Shown here in pieces: positions 11,917-11,991 of a DNA stretch of 11,991 nucleotides. The position numbers and the translations under genes are program-made. Origin of the DNA: Candidatus Jorgensenbacteria bacterium GWA1_54_12 (GTDB lineage Bacteria; Patescibacteriota; Minisyncoccia; UBA6257; GWB1-50-10); NCBI GenBank assembly GCA_001779505.1, contig MFKH01000008.1:208-12198 (forward strand), given 5' to 3'. Numbering within the stretch: the stretch's first letter is position 1; every line of letters begins with the position of its first letter. The notes beneath the pieces were generated by a model, which saw only the letters and a list, made by a program, of their open reading frames with translations, was not told the DNA's origin and made no database searches.

Positions 11917-11955
11917 GGTTTCGGAAACCCGACGGGTTTCCGAAACCTTTTATTG
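11917..11955 (+). repeat. Full copy of the GGTTTC palindrome, terminator-like
   Basis: GGTTTCGGAAACCC (11917-11930), a 3-nt GAC loop, GGGTTTCCGAAACC (11934-11947), then TTTTATTG. It is identical to the gpmI terminator copy apart from the loop. In the plus direction it has the form of an intrinsic terminator, although the flanking genes on both sides run leftward. Its TTTTATTG end contains the stop codon of the gene at 11950-11991. Confidence 0.8.
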
Positions 11956-11991
11956 TGACTCCTCCAGCACCTCAATGCGGGCTTTGAGCGA
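11950..11991 (-). CDS. C-terminal end of an unidentified gene (cut by window edge)
   Basis: Reading leftward from the edge, 13 codons spell SLKARIEVLEESQ before a TAA at 11952-11950. The peptide is a helical, coiled-coil-like C-terminus; too little remains to assign a family. The final Gln codon and stop fall inside the conserved CAATAAAAGG end of the palindromic element, so the repeat may have supplied the stop. Whether the frame is real depends on sequence beyond the window. Confidence 0.55.
   Translation of the reverse strand, partial: SLKARIEVLEESQ

Noticed and set aside
7006..11955. Recurring GGTTTC palindromes as a CRISPR array
   Set aside because: The copies are hundreds to thousands of bases apart, without regular spacers, and there are no cas genes in the window.

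Overview
The window looks like a chromosomal segment of a Candidate Phyla Radiation (Patescibacteria) bacterium, most likely a Parcubacteria-type genome of moderate GC. This is an inference from the very compact layout (short gaps, many 1-20 nt overlaps), the scarcity of Shine-Dalgarno sites, a tRNA fused to an mRNA without an encoded CCA, and the mix of core genes with small unassignable membrane or exported helical proteins. No 16S rRNA is present to confirm it.

Layout. Bases 1-2860 form one leftward operon, in transcription order: tRNA-Gly(TCC), a small membrane-anchored helical protein, rnhB (RNase HII), rpmF (L32), nusB, rnc (RNase III) and the start of smc, which runs off the left edge. 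A divergent promoter region (2860-2990) separates it from a rightward HU gene, which ends in a strong hairpin terminator. Bases 3401-6916 run leftward and hold rny (RNase Y) with its own promoter, then an ECF sigma factor, a single-TM protein in anti-sigma position and an exported helical protein (the last two overlap by 4 nt). Bases 7071-10864 run leftward: a D-lactate-dehydrogenase-like 2-hydroxyacid dehydrogenase, a DUF389 membrane protein, a DEDDy 3'-5' exonuclease and cofactor-independent phosphoglycerate mutase, closed by a hairpin terminator at 7006-7044. At the right end are a rightward YkuK/DUF458 gene, a leftward hicBA toxin-antitoxin pair meeting it tail to tail, and the last 13 codons of another leftward gene.

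The genes cover RNA decay and processing (rnc, rny, rnhB), ribosome and transcription functions (rpmF, nusB, tRNA-Gly), chromosome organisation (smc, HU) and fermentative carbon flow (gpmI, D-LDH-like).

The most unusual signal is a set of short palindromic elements of at least four unrelated sequence types, found both between genes and inside reading frames. In three proteins they appear as in-frame additions of about 9-31 codons: the N-terminus of the exported protein (4254-4346), the N-terminus of phosphoglycerate mutase (8562-8591), and two places in the dehydrogenase N-terminal region (10697-10745 and 10786-10812). One type, built on GGTTTCGGAAACCC and its complement, recurs five times in 5 kb and also serves as a terminator. 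The pattern recalls Rickettsia palindromic elements. A second theme is leaderless expression: three promoters place the transcription start 1-4 nt from the start codon, and the mRNA behind the tRNA would become almost leaderless once the tRNA is cut out.
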